A DNA stretch of 64,000 nt. Source: JAOZPE01 sp964601275 (GTDB lineage: Bacteria > Krumholzibacteriota > Krumholzibacteriia > JAJRXK01). Both the position numbers and the translations under genes were made by a program. Of the stretch, positions 49,516 to 58,432 are shown piece after piece. How positions within the stretch are numbered: position 1 is the first letter of the stretch; each line of letters begins with the position of its first letter. The stretch is from positions 124,001 through 188,000 of the forward strand of contig CAZRMV010000005.1 in the NCBI GenBank assembly GCA_964601275.1. The letters run 5' to 3'. The notes under the pieces are model-generated. The model ran no database searches, was not told where the DNA came from, and worked only from the letters and a program-made list of their open reading frames with translations.

Positions 49516-50274
49516 GGGGGCTCATTTCTCGTTCAGATGTTCACTGCATCGGCTTGCCGGGAGTGGTTGGAGATTCGGAGTGGTTGCCGGTTCGCGGTCC
49601 ATCTCCAGGAGGAGAGTGTTGCGAGGTTCGGAGTCCAGGGCGGGGAGCCGAGCTCCGTGACCTTGGATATTTTCGTCTTTTATACGTCTACTTGTACCAC
49701 GGCGCCGGAAGATGCGCGGGGATTCTCCCGGTACCCATTGCCCACGGATCTTCCACCCATCACCTTCGTTCCCTGGATGAAAACTCTGGATCCGCTTGGA
49801 ATCAGGCATAGAAACCCCCACTTGCTGGCAGACCCCATCCATGGGCCACCAGCAGACCGACGCCGAAACCTCTCGAATGGCTGCCTATCAGCCATCCAGG
49901 GGAATCAGCAGATTCAATGGTTCGGGGAGGCAAGTCCGAATATACCACAAAATACGTTTGGCACAAGAGAAAACGGGGACGCTATGGAGTTGTCTGGAGA
50001 ATTCGAAGAGGGAATCAGGTAGTGAAGATGCGTTGGAACGAAAGGTTGCACGCGCGGATGCTCGAGCGACGGTCAGAGGACGAGACCATCAGGATCCTGC
50101 GGCTTCGTGGCGCATCCAGGGGCGGAGAAACCTCCAGCATGTCCGACGGAAACAGTGGGTTGCTCTGGAAGAGCAGTTCTGGGCCATGGAACGATACCGA
50201 CCTACCGGGTTCAACCCCGAACCGTCCCCATCACCAGGAGAGGTTGTGACTGCTCATATGATGCTGACGAAAAC
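49516..50274. other. 759-base stretch without a convincing gene
   Basis: It lies between the end of the act operon and the dnaE-type gene. Its composition is patchy, with AT-rich segments near 49670-49700 and 49935-49980. Open frames at 49796-50458 and 49917-50249 (plus) have no family resemblance or good ribosome binding site. A direct repeat GTTC-AGAT-GTTC (49530-49541) lies just before dnaE. It may hold promoters or decayed DNA; I cannot say which. Confidence 0.45.
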
Positions 50275-51453
50275 TCAGGAGTGGTATTGGAGACTCTGTC
50301 GAAGCCGCGGATCATGTTCCGGGACGATCCGAGCGCCGTTGAGCTGGCGGGTGACCACCAGGGCGACCAGCCCGACCGCTCCCGCGAGCAACCCCACTTC
50401 CCAGAGTCCCAGTTGGGCGCCGGACGAACCGGAGACCGACGGCATCACCATCAAGTAGAGATCGAGCCAGTGTCCCAGCAGGAGCAGGACCGAGACCTTG
50501 ACCATCACCGAGGGGCTGCGTTTGCAGGAAGCGGGCAGAAGGACGCAGAAGGGCAGCGCCCAGCTCACGATGAGGTTCAAGAGAAACAGCGAACTCCAGG
50601 TGCCCGACTGCCGAAGCACGAAGTATCCGGTCTCCTCGGGCAGGTTCGAATACCAGATCAGCATGTACTGGCTGAACCACATGTAGGCCCAGAAAGTGGA
50701 GAATCCCATCAGGAGCTTGCCCAGGTCGTGCAGGTGTTCACCGCTGAGCACACCCCGGAACTCCCCGCGCTTCTGCAGCCAGACCGAGAAGATGGTCATC
50801 ATCGCGAGCGTGGCCACGAACATCCCGGCCAGGTTGTAGAATCCGAAGATGGTCGAGTACCACTGGGGCGAAAGGGACATGATCCAGTCGAACGACGCGG
50901 CGCAGAAGGTGATCACGACCACCACCGCGTAGATCGCGGCCACCCGGGAATTCCGCAGCGAGAACAGGAGATTCCCATCGGCATCCTGGGCCCGGGAGTT
51001 GCGGACGAGAGCCCATGCCAGCACGCTCCACACGACGAGGTAGGCCACCGCACGACCCAGGAAGAAGGGGCGGGACAGCCAGAGTCCCTTGAAGCCCAGC
51101 ATCATGTGCTCAAGTTCTGGAGTAGGATGGGTCCAGGGGTACAATTCGGGCCTCAAGACCAGGACGGCCAGGATTCCGATGCCTCCCAAGGGCAAAAGGA
51201 TGACCAGCGCCTCGGGAATCCGGCGCAGGGCGACCGCCCAGCCGGCCCCGCTCAGGTACTGCGTCGAGATGAACAGGCCGCCGCCGAGACCGAGTCCGAC
51301 GACGCCGAAGCTGAGGATCAGAAGATTGGAGACGATGCGATCCGGGTGGACGAAGAAACCCGTGATCAAGGTGATCAGACCGATCACGACCAGGATGGAA
51401 AAAATGCTCTGGACGAGATTGCTGAATCGGATGGAGGTGTTCTGGCCGTTCAC
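50275..51453 (-). CDS. actF: Alternative complex III subunit F (NrfD-like membrane protein)
   Basis: 392 residues with about ten transmembrane helices (for example ILVVIGLITLITGFFV, VVGLGLGGGLFISTQYL). It carries ActF-type features such as YFVLRQSGTWSSLFLLNLIVSWALPF and WFSQYMLIWYSNLPEETGYF, which place it with the membrane subunits called quinol:cytochrome c oxidoreductase. It overlaps actE by four bases. ActF pairs with ActC in the membrane and helps bind quinol and pass protons. It is the last gene of the operon. Confidence 0.9.
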   Translation of the reverse strand: MNGQNTSIRFSNLVQSIFSILVVIGLITLITGFFVHPDRIVSNLLILSFGVVGLGLGGGLFISTQYLSGAGWAVALRRIPEALVILLPLGGIGILAVLVLRPELYPWTHPTPELEHMMLGFKGLWLSRPFFLGRAVAYLVVWSVLAWALVRNSRAQDADGNLLFSLRNSRVAAIYAVVVVITFCAASFDWIMSLSPQWYSTIFGFYNLAGMFVATLAMMTIFSVWLQKRGEFRGVLSGEHLHDLGKLLMGFSTFWAYMWFSQYMLIWYSNLPEETGYFVLRQSGTWSSLFLLNLIVSWALPFCVLLPASCKRSPSVMVKVSVLLLLGHWLDLYLMVMPSVSGSSGAQLGLWEVGLLAGAVGLVALVVTRQLNGARIVPEHDPRLRQSLQYHS

Positions 51454-52082
51454 GAGCCCTCCCTATCGGATTTGATACCCCGGTCTGGATCGCTCTCCTT
51501 GGACGAGGCGGCGGCGCGGGCCTGGAGCTGACGGAGATAGGTCACGATCTCCCAGCGGTCGCGCGGGGGGATCTGGGAGGCGTAGCCCGGCATGTTCCCC
51601 TGTCCGAAGCTGATGATGTGGAAGATCCGACCGTCCTTCAGCCCCATCGAATGCTCCGAGAACAGGGACGGAGGCGGCGGAAATCCCCGACGCGCGACCG
51701 GGCCGTCCCCGTCGCCGGTGGGCCCGTGACAAGGCTGGCAGAACACTCCGAACGCTTCGGCGCCGTGCTGCAACGAGATCTTGTCCTTCGGGTCGATGGG
51801 ACTGGTGAGTTCACGCCCGGCCCGCTCGGCGTCATGGGCCGAAGCGTCATACTCCAGCGGCGGCCGACCGTGGACCACGGTTCCCGGCGGAGGAGCCTGG
51901 AGGGTGATCCCGTCCGGGAAGATCGGGTTGCGGGAAAAGGACTCGTAGGCTTCTGAATAGGCCATGTCCGGCATGTATTCCATGTTGGTCCGGGACATGT
52001 CCCGACTGCCCCCGACGGTCAACAGGACGAAGAAGACGGTGCCCAAGAGAAGCACGAGATCGATCCGGGTATGCGCGCTCAT
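51450..52082 (-). CDS. actE: Alternative complex III subunit E (monoheme cytochrome c)
   Basis: 210 residues. One N-terminal transmembrane anchor (IDLVLLLGTVFFVLLTVGG) is followed by a conserved ActE segment (DMSRTNMEYMPDMAYSEAYESF), a single heme site CQPCH and the methionine ligand region QGNMPGYA. It is the periplasmic cytochrome that hands electrons on from ActA/ActB. It overlaps both actD and actF by 4 bases (ATGA type), typical of one translational unit. Confidence 0.93.
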   Translation of the reverse strand: MSAHTRIDLVLLLGTVFFVLLTVGGSRDMSRTNMEYMPDMAYSEAYESFSRNPIFPDGITLQAPPPGTVVHGRPPLEYDASAHDAERAGRELTSPIDPKDKISLQHGAEAFGVFCQPCHGPTGDGDGPVARRGFPPPPSLFSEHSMGLKDGRIFHIISFGQGNMPGYASQIPPRDRWEIVTYLRQLQARAAASSKESDPDRGIKSDREGS

Positions 52083-52621
52083 TGCAAGAGCTCCTGCTCG
52101 ACGCGCTCGATGACCTCGACCGCGTTGAAATCGGCGAACATGTTCTCGGTCGCCGCCTTGTCGAAGGCCGCATCGGTCTCCTCGAGGATCAAGGCGAAGC
52201 GGTCATCGGTGACGCCTTCGACCGGCATCTTGGCCTTACGCCCGGGCAAGAGCCGCTGCCCGAAGAGGAATGCCATTGCCGTGCCGACGCCGGCGAACAG
52301 GACCATCACCTCGAAGGTCACCGGAATGAATGCCGGAAGGGAGTTCCAGGGCTTGCCCCCGACGTTGAGCGGCCAGGAGGTCTCGGTGGTCCAGTACTCG
52401 AACCAGATCTTCAGGGCGGCTCCGAGCACCCCGAGAACCAGGGTGACCAGAGGAAGCTTGGTGTGCCGCAAACCCATGGCTTTCTCGAGTCCATGCACCG
52501 CGTAGGGAGCATACACGTCGACGATCTTGTGTCCCATCTCGCGGGCGGTCCTGGTGGCGCCCAGGATATCTTCCTCGGTCATGAAGACGCCGACGAGATA
52601 CCGGCGGCTTTCCCTACTCAT
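52079..52621 (-). CDS. actD: Alternative complex III subunit D (DUF3341)
   Basis: 180 residues. The N-terminal ferredoxin-like domain (YLVGVFMTEEDILGATRTAREMGHKIVDVYAPYAVHGLEKAMGL) is followed by two transmembrane helices (PLVTLVLGVLGAALKIWF and ITFEVMVLFAGVGTAMAFLF-like), the standard ActD/DUF3341 plan. It is a peripheral/membrane subunit without cofactors. It overlaps actC (8 bases) and actE (4 bases). Confidence 0.93.
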   Translation of the reverse strand: MSRESRRYLVGVFMTEEDILGATRTAREMGHKIVDVYAPYAVHGLEKAMGLRHTKLPLVTLVLGVLGAALKIWFEYWTTETSWPLNVGGKPWNSLPAFIPVTFEVMVLFAGVGTAMAFLFGQRLLPGRKAKMPVEGVTDDRFALILEETDAAFDKAATENMFADFNAVEVIERVEQELLQ

Positions 52622-53981
52622 GATGTCCTCCCTTCCCGATGTTCAGGACGCCCTTCACTTCGGACATCGCAATGACCGGAACGAACCGTACGAAGAGCAG
52701 AAACAGCGTGAGGAAGAGTCCGAAGCTCCCGATGAGGGTCGCGATCTCGACCAGAGACGGGGAGTAACTGGCCCAACTCGATGGGAGATAATCGCGATGC
52801 AGCGAGGTCACGATGATCACGAAACGCTCGAACCACATGCCGATGTTCACGAAGATCGACAGGAAGAAGACCAACAGGAAGTTCTCCCGGATCTTCTTGA
52901 ACCAGAACAGTTGCGGGGTCAGGACATTGCAACTGATCATGATCCAGTAGGCCCACGCGAAAGGTCCCAGGGCCCGGTTGAGGAAAGTGAACTGTTCGTA
53001 GGTGCTCGATGAATAGGCGGCGATGAAGAATTCTGTGAGGTAGGACAGGCCGACGATCGATCCGGTGAACAGCACGAGCTTGGTCATCGCGCCCAGGTGT
53101 TGGGTGGTGATGTAGTCTTCGAGGTGCATGGTCTTGCGGGCGATGAGCATCAGGGTGAGAACCATCGCCATCCCCGAGAACACCGCACCGGCCACGAAGT
53201 AGGGGGGGAAGATGGTCGAGTGCCACCCGGGAATCACCGAGGTGGCGAAGTCCCAGCTGACGATGGTGTGCACCGAGATCACCAGCGGAGTCGCCAAGCC
53301 GGCGAGCAGGAGGTAGACCGTTTCATAACGCATCCAGGTCTTGTACGAGCCGCTCCACCCAACGCTGCCCAGGCCCAGGAGGTATTTCCGGATCCCGGGC
53401 TTGAGGCGATCGCGGATGGTGGCCAGGTCGGGGACCATTCCCAGGTACCAGAAGGTGAGGGAAATGGTGAAGTAGGTCGCGATGGCGAAGAAGTCCCAGA
53501 CCAGGGGGGAACGGAAGTTGATCCACAGGGAACCGCGGGCATTGGGATAGGGGAACATCCAATATGCGAACCACGGCCGCCCCAGGTGGATCAACGGGAA
53601 CAACCCGGCGCACATCACCGCGAAGATCGTCATGGCCTCGGCCGCGCGGTTCACCGAGGTCCTCCAGCGCTGGCGGAACAGGAAGAGAACCGCGGAAATC
53701 AGTGTTCCGGCGTGGCCGATGCCGATCCAGAAAACGAAGTTCGTGATGTCAAAGGCCCAACCCACCGTATTGTTGAGACCCCAGACGCCGATTCCGGTGA
53801 GGAACTCATACCCGATGGCCACCACCCCAAGGCCCAAGAGACTGGCGGACGTCAAGAACGCCGCCCACCACAGGGCCGTGGGCTTCCCATCGAGGAGACG
53901 GCAGATGTCCGCCGTCACCTGTCCCGGTGACTTGTTCCCATCGATGAGGGGCCGCTGTTTGAAAGTGGTTTCACGAATCAT
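52614..53981 (-). CDS. actC: Alternative complex III subunit C (NrfD-like quinol-binding membrane subunit)
   Basis: 455 residues with about ten transmembrane helices. Characteristic stretches are TNFVFWIGIGHAGTLISAVLFLFRQRWRTS, GLFPLIHLGRPWFAYWMFPYPN and SVHTIVSWDFATSVIPGWHSTIFPPYFVAGA, which match ActC/NrfD-type proteins and include the conserved His and Asp positions for quinol and protons. It is the main quinol-oxidising subunit, contacting the Fe-S protein ActB. The start overlaps the actB stop by 11 bases. Confidence 0.95.
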   Translation of the reverse strand: MIRETTFKQRPLIDGNKSPGQVTADICRLLDGKPTALWWAAFLTSASLLGLGVVAIGYEFLTGIGVWGLNNTVGWAFDITNFVFWIGIGHAGTLISAVLFLFRQRWRTSVNRAAEAMTIFAVMCAGLFPLIHLGRPWFAYWMFPYPNARGSLWINFRSPLVWDFFAIATYFTISLTFWYLGMVPDLATIRDRLKPGIRKYLLGLGSVGWSGSYKTWMRYETVYLLLAGLATPLVISVHTIVSWDFATSVIPGWHSTIFPPYFVAGAVFSGMAMVLTLMLIARKTMHLEDYITTQHLGAMTKLVLFTGSIVGLSYLTEFFIAAYSSSTYEQFTFLNRALGPFAWAYWIMISCNVLTPQLFWFKKIRENFLLVFFLSIFVNIGMWFERFVIIVTSLHRDYLPSSWASYSPSLVEIATLIGSFGLFLTLFLLFVRFVPVIAMSEVKGVLNIGKGGHHE

Positions 53982-56973
53982 GGTGTCGGCCTTCAGGTTC
54001 TTCGGGTCGGTTGCGCACGAGGCTGGCGTAGCCCACCGAGGGCCGGATGCCGATCTCCTCGAGAACCCGGTAGTGACGGCGGCTCCCGATGGCGCGTGAT
54101 ACCGCGCTCTCCGGGTCGTTGGTATCGCCGAACACGATGGCCTGGGCGGGGCAGCTTTGCTGGCATGCCGTTCGGATGTCTCCGTCGCGGACTTCCCGGC
54201 CTTCCTGTCGGGCGATGACCTTGGCTTCCTGGATTCTCTGGACGCAGAAAGAGCACTTCTCCATGATTCCGCGCGATCGCACCGTCACCTCGGGATTGAG
54301 GGTGAGGTTCTCGTAGGCGTCTTCGTGTGCGTACTCGAACCAATTGAAACGGCGCACCTTGTAGGGGCAGTTGTTCATGCAGTAGCGGGTGCCGATGCAG
54401 CGGTTGTAGACCTGCTCGTTCAGTCCTTCGTCGCTGTGCACCGTGGCCAGTACGGGACATACCGTTTCGCACGGAGCGTTGTCGCATTGGTGGCACATCA
54501 TGGGCTGGTGGGCGACCTCGAGATCGTCCCCGTCGCCGGTGTAATAGCGGTCGATGCGGATCCAGTGCATCTCGCGGTTGCGGCGGACCTCGTCCTTTCC
54601 CACCACCGGGACGTTGTTCTCGACCTGGCAGGCGGTGACGCAGGCCGAACACCCCGTGCAGGCGGTGAGGTCGATCACCATTCCCCAGTGATGCCCTTCG
54701 TAGGGGTGGTCGTCGGGCCAGAGGCCGTTGCCCTCCCGGTGCTCCTTCTCGTGTTCTTCGGATCCGGAATGGAGGAGCGCGGCGACCGTGGTTTCACGGA
54801 TCATCGGCCGGCGGCGTATCCCTTCGGGTGCGAGGTGTTCGGGCACGTCGATGGATTGGTAATCCTGGGTCCGGGCCAATTCACGATGTTCACCCGTCGC
54901 GGTGATGGTGATGGCGCGGCCGCTGAATCTGCGGCGTCCTTCCTCGAACGCCAGCAGGGGAGTGGCGCAGACTCCCACCAGTCCATCGGTGCCGAGGGTG
55001 GGTTTCTCTTCGAGCCAGTCCGGCCCGACTTCAGCGAAACGGCGGCTGAGTGTCGATCCATAGCCCAGGGCCACCGCGACCACGGAGTCGTGTTGTCCGG
55101 GCTGGACCAGGACCGGCAGCTCGATGCTTCCTTCTCCCTCCACCGAAATGCGGACGACGTCGCCGTCACCGACCGAAAGGGACCGGGCGAGTTCGGGGGA
55201 GAGACTGGCGGTGTTGTCCCAGACGATCTTGGTCACCGGATCGGGAAGCTCGTGCAACCAGGGGTTGAAGGCGTGGGCCGAGGACGGCATCGCCACCTTG
55301 GTGTAGAGAACCAGCTCCAACGGGTGCCGGGACGCGCTCTGGACGCTCTGCAACGCTTCCGGACGGTACGAGCCCGGCTTTGGGCGAGCTTCGTGGATCT
55401 CGAAGCCGTCGCTGAGAAGTCGATGGAAATGGGACTCGTCTCCTCCGTAACGGGCGAGCAACTGCTCGCGGGCCCCGATGAGGGTCCCGGTGGTCCAGAC
55501 GGTGAGGGATTCAACCACCGGTCGGGTGGATCCCAGAGGAGAGATCAGCGGTTGGGTGAAGCTCGTGATCCCGGCGACCGGCATGGAGTCGGACCAGGCC
55601 TCGAGGAAGTGATGATCGGGGCACACGAGGTTCGCGTGCTCGGCGGTCTCGTCTTCGTAGGGGCCGAAATGGACCACCAGGGGCAACGCGTCCAGTTTCT
55701 CCGCCAGATCCGGGCCACCCGGGAAATCGAGTACGGGGTTCAAACCGTCGATGAAGAGGGCGTCCACCCTGCCTGCAGCGATCTCGTCGAGCAGCGAGTC
55801 CAGTTCCCCTTCATCATCGGGGAACACGGTCCTGGGTTGGGAGAGATCCACCGTCCTTCCATAGCTCCCCAGCATCTGGTTGAGGGCATTGCACAGGAGC
55901 TGGGCTGACAGATCTTCGGCTCCACACACCACCAGCGCCGCACCGCGGTGGTTCCACAACCGGGCGGCGATGGCCTGCAGGCGGGAATCGTCCACGGAAT
56001 CGACTTTGCCGGCCTGGATCGTCCCGGTGGGGTGATTCGCCAGACGGCGGACATGCAGAAGAAGCCGGTTGAGCAAGGCGATCCGTTCACTCGGAGCGAT
56101 CCGCAGCCTGAGATCGGCCTTGGTTCCGGTGAGACTCAGCCGGGATTCGAACTGGATGTGCTCGGAGAACCCCTGCGTAGGATCGTCACCACGCCGGCGC
56201 GAACTCCAGCCCGCGGTGAATTCGACCGGCGAGATCCAGGTACCGAGGAAATCCGCATCCACCGAAACGATGATCTCGGCGCGATCGAAACGGTAACGCG
56301 GGACGGCACGAACCCCATGGGTCTGTTCATGCGCCTCGGCGATCGGAGAGTGGGAGGTGGGGCTGGTCTGGATCAGCCGGGCGTCGGAGAAGGTCGCGAG
56401 GAAACCGTCGACCCGGGCCCGCTTGTTCGGGCTGACGATGGGGACGCTGAGGTAGCGGACCGCCGCCCCCTTCGCCCGGAGATCGCGCAACCGATCGAGC
56501 ATCAACCGGTCGACTTCCGCCCAGTCGGCGGGACGACCCGAGATCACGGGATTCCGCAGCCGCTGACTGTCGTAGAGTCCAAGCAGTGAGGCCTGTCCCA
56601 CCGCGCAGAGCCCTCCCTTGGACAGCGGATGCTCCGGGTTTCCTTCGAGTTTCACCGGACGGCCGTCGAGGCTGCGCGCCAGGATCCCGCAGCCCGCTCC
56701 GCAGCCCCCGCAGGTCGTGGCGTAGAGATTGGCGCGGCCGGCGACGGAACCTTCCGGCTGCCGGAGATAGGGCAGGTCTTCTTCTTCCGGGGCCCGGCCG
56801 CAGCCCAACATGATCGTTCCCATGAACGCGAAACCGGTGGCCTGGAGAAAATGGCGACGGGAGATTCCCTTCATCGGGGCGCGGGCCGTCGGTGAGCCAT
56901 CGACGCCTTGTGTCGAAGGTCGCAAGCCCCTGGGTGCTCTTCCTTTGTGACCATCAGCCTTCTTGGACATCAT
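53971..56973 (-). CDS. actB: Alternative complex III subunit B (molybdopterin-like domain plus Fe-S domain)
   Basis: 1000 residues. A twin-arginine signal (SRRHFLQATGFAF, Arg39-Arg40) sends it to the periplasm. The N-terminal molybdopterin-oxidoreductase-like part (about 80-740) retains a full Fe-S ligand set: Cys88, Cys91, Cys95 and, 27 residues later, Cys123 (CGGCGAGC...GGLCAVGQ). The C-terminal part (about 775-970) is an NrfC-type ferredoxin with CTGCSACVTAC, CHQCDNAPCETVC, CIGTRYCMNNCP and CSFC...CQQSCP, ligands for four clusters. It passes electrons from quinol in ActC to the hemes of ActA and ActE. It starts 12 bases after actA and overlaps actC. Confidence 0.95.
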   Translation of the reverse strand: MMSKKADGHKGRAPRGLRPSTQGVDGSPTARAPMKGISRRHFLQATGFAFMGTIMLGCGRAPEEEDLPYLRQPEGSVAGRANLYATTCGGCGAGCGILARSLDGRPVKLEGNPEHPLSKGGLCAVGQASLLGLYDSQRLRNPVISGRPADWAEVDRLMLDRLRDLRAKGAAVRYLSVPIVSPNKRARVDGFLATFSDARLIQTSPTSHSPIAEAHEQTHGVRAVPRYRFDRAEIIVSVDADFLGTWISPVEFTAGWSSRRRGDDPTQGFSEHIQFESRLSLTGTKADLRLRIAPSERIALLNRLLLHVRRLANHPTGTIQAGKVDSVDDSRLQAIAARLWNHRGAALVVCGAEDLSAQLLCNALNQMLGSYGRTVDLSQPRTVFPDDEGELDSLLDEIAAGRVDALFIDGLNPVLDFPGGPDLAEKLDALPLVVHFGPYEDETAEHANLVCPDHHFLEAWSDSMPVAGITSFTQPLISPLGSTRPVVESLTVWTTGTLIGAREQLLARYGGDESHFHRLLSDGFEIHEARPKPGSYRPEALQSVQSASRHPLELVLYTKVAMPSSAHAFNPWLHELPDPVTKIVWDNTASLSPELARSLSVGDGDVVRISVEGEGSIELPVLVQPGQHDSVVAVALGYGSTLSRRFAEVGPDWLEEKPTLGTDGLVGVCATPLLAFEEGRRRFSGRAITITATGEHRELARTQDYQSIDVPEHLAPEGIRRRPMIRETTVAALLHSGSEEHEKEHREGNGLWPDDHPYEGHHWGMVIDLTACTGCSACVTACQVENNVPVVGKDEVRRNREMHWIRIDRYYTGDGDDLEVAHQPMMCHQCDNAPCETVCPVLATVHSDEGLNEQVYNRCIGTRYCMNNCPYKVRRFNWFEYAHEDAYENLTLNPEVTVRSRGIMEKCSFCVQRIQEAKVIARQEGREVRDGDIRTACQQSCPAQAIVFGDTNDPESAVSRAIGSRRHYRVLEEIGIRPSVGYASLVRNRPEEPEGRHHDS

Positions 56974-56984
56974 TCATGCTCCTG

Positions 56985-57638
56985 CTAGTAATGACACGTC
57001 ACGCAATCGGTGGACGCATGCACTACCTTGCCGGCGAGACCGGATCGACTCAGCGCCCGATGGCATTTCACACACCACCCCATGCTCAAGCTGCCCACCT
57101 GGCGGACGCGCTCCATGGTCTCGACCGGTCCATGGCACCTTTGGCAGGCCAGGCCCACCGAGACGTGGGGTCGATGGTCGAAGCGCACGTAATCGGGAAC
57201 GCGGTAGACCCGGACCCAGCGGATGGGGTCTTGCTTCCGCTGCGGATCTTCCTTCCCGTGGGTGTCCAGGCCGAGGGCATCGTAGATCTTGGCGATCTCC
57301 GGTGAGACCACCGGACGTGGATTCCGTTGTTCGGCCTTGGCGAGCTTGTCTTCCTCGCGAACCGCCCCGAGAGTGGCCTGCACGAAGCGATGGCAGTTCA
57401 TGCACACGCTGGCGGCGGGGACCCCGGCGTAGCGGCTCTTCGCCACCCCGAAATGGCAGTACCGGCAATCGACCTGGAGTTCTCCGGCATGGAGCCGGTG
57501 GGAAAACGCGATGGGCTGCTGCGGCGCGTATCCCTCCCGATTCCAGAGAAGGTGTTGTCCACCCTCCTGGGAGAGAAGGATGACGAAACTGAACACAAAG
57601 GTCACCGCCAACAGGGCGGTCAGGACATTCCGGTTCAT
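56985..57638 (-). CDS. actA: Alternative complex III subunit A (pentaheme cytochrome c)
   Basis: 217 residues with one N-terminal membrane anchor (VLTALLAVTFVFSFVILLSQ) and five heme sites: CRYCH, CMNCH, CQRCH, CVKCH and CVTCH. PIAFSHRLHAGELQVDCRYCH and VRFDHRPHVSVGLACQRCH supply typical His ligands. This is the ActA plan, the multiheme electron conduit facing the periplasm. It is the first gene of the act operon, 83 bases downstream of narI, and is preceded by a tiny overlapping open frame with a strong ribosome binding site. Confidence 0.95.
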   Translation of the reverse strand: MNRNVLTALLAVTFVFSFVILLSQEGGQHLLWNREGYAPQQPIAFSHRLHAGELQVDCRYCHFGVAKSRYAGVPAASVCMNCHRFVQATLGAVREEDKLAKAEQRNPRPVVSPEIAKIYDALGLDTHGKEDPQRKQDPIRWVRVYRVPDYVRFDHRPHVSVGLACQRCHGPVETMERVRQVGSLSMGWCVKCHRALSRSGLAGKVVHASTDCVTCHY

Positions 57639-57682
57639 CGCCCTTCTCCGTCGAACGGGGAATGGAGTCCATTGTCGTGCAC
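57635..57682 (-). CDS. Possible 15-residue leader peptide before actA
   Basis: A perfect AAGGAGG (57697-57691) lies 8 bases before a GTG that opens a 15-codon frame (MHDNGLHSPFDGEGR) whose TGA overlaps the actA ATG (ATGA). It may couple or regulate actA translation, or the AAGGAGG may be chance. It has no resemblance to known leaders. Confidence 0.35.
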   Translation of the reverse strand: MHDNGLHSPFDGEGR

Positions 57683-57721
57683 GGTCGACGCCTCCTTCTT
57701 CACCTCGTAGCCGATCCCACT

Positions 57722-58429
57722 TCAGCGGTTGGCGCGCCGCGTGCGAGGATTCCAGTTCCAGCGAACCACCTGGGTTCTCCTCCAGAGATACTGGTTGGGA
57801 ACCACCAGGATGTGGACCAGGCGGGTGAAGGGGAAGAACCCGATCACGAGCCAGGCGTTGACGATGTGCAGCTTGACCATCCAGGGCATGGCGACCACAT
57901 AGCTGATCTCCGGCTTCAGCTTGGCGACCGACCAGAGATAGGGCGCGGCCGCGGCCGCGAACCAGGACGAGCCCCAGGGGTGGACCACCGCGATGTAGAC
58001 GCCGGTGAAGGCCTGCAGCAGCAACAGGCCGTAGAGCACCCAGTCCGAGGGTGTGGTCACCGTGCGCACCTTCACGAAGATGAGGCGCCGCACCAGGATC
58101 ACGATCAGGCCGACGAAGGTCATCAACCCGAAGACGAGAGCAGTGATCTCCAGGATGTAGAGCCGCAGGGGCGAGCCGTTCCAGGCCAGGATCTCGCGCG
58201 GGATGCAGAACGCGACGACATGTCCGGCCAGCACCGTGAGAATCCCGTAGTGGAAGGGAACCAAGGCCCAGAAATGCTGTTCGTTCTCCAGGAACTGCGA
58301 GGACAGGCTCGAGTAGGTGAACTTGTGTTCCCGGTACCGCTGGATCGACACCAGGAAGAACAGGGTCAAAGCCAGATACGGAAGCACACCGAAGAAGATC
58401 TGGTCGAGATAGTTTCCGCCGGAACCCAT
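57722..58429 (-). CDS. narI: Respiratory nitrate reductase gamma subunit
   Basis: 235 residues with five expected transmembrane helices. It opens with YLDQIFFGVLPYLALTLFFLVSIQRYR. The histidines that bind two b-type hemes lie in PFHYGILTVLAGHVVAF and in PWMVKLHIVNAWLVIGFFPFTRLVHIL, as in NarI. It takes electrons from quinol in the membrane and passes them to the NarH Fe-S clusters. It begins 3 bases after narJ. The gap to actA is 83 bases, so the nar and act genes may share a transcript. Confidence 0.95.
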   Translation of the reverse strand: MGSGGNYLDQIFFGVLPYLALTLFFLVSIQRYREHKFTYSSLSSQFLENEQHFWALVPFHYGILTVLAGHVVAFCIPREILAWNGSPLRLYILEITALVFGLMTFVGLIVILVRRLIFVKVRTVTTPSDWVLYGLLLLQAFTGVYIAVVHPWGSSWFAAAAAPYLWSVAKLKPEISYVVAMPWMVKLHIVNAWLVIGFFPFTRLVHILVVPNQYLWRRTQVVRWNWNPRTRRANR

Positions 58430-58432
58430 GCG

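Noticed and set aside
49530..49541. LexA-type SOS box before the error-prone-type polymerase
   Set aside because: GTTC-AGAT-GTTC is a direct repeat, not the inverted repeat of known LexA boxes.
49796..50458. 220-residue plus-strand frame (and 49917-50249)
   Set aside because: They overlap the end of actF antisense and have no motif or convincing ribosome binding site.
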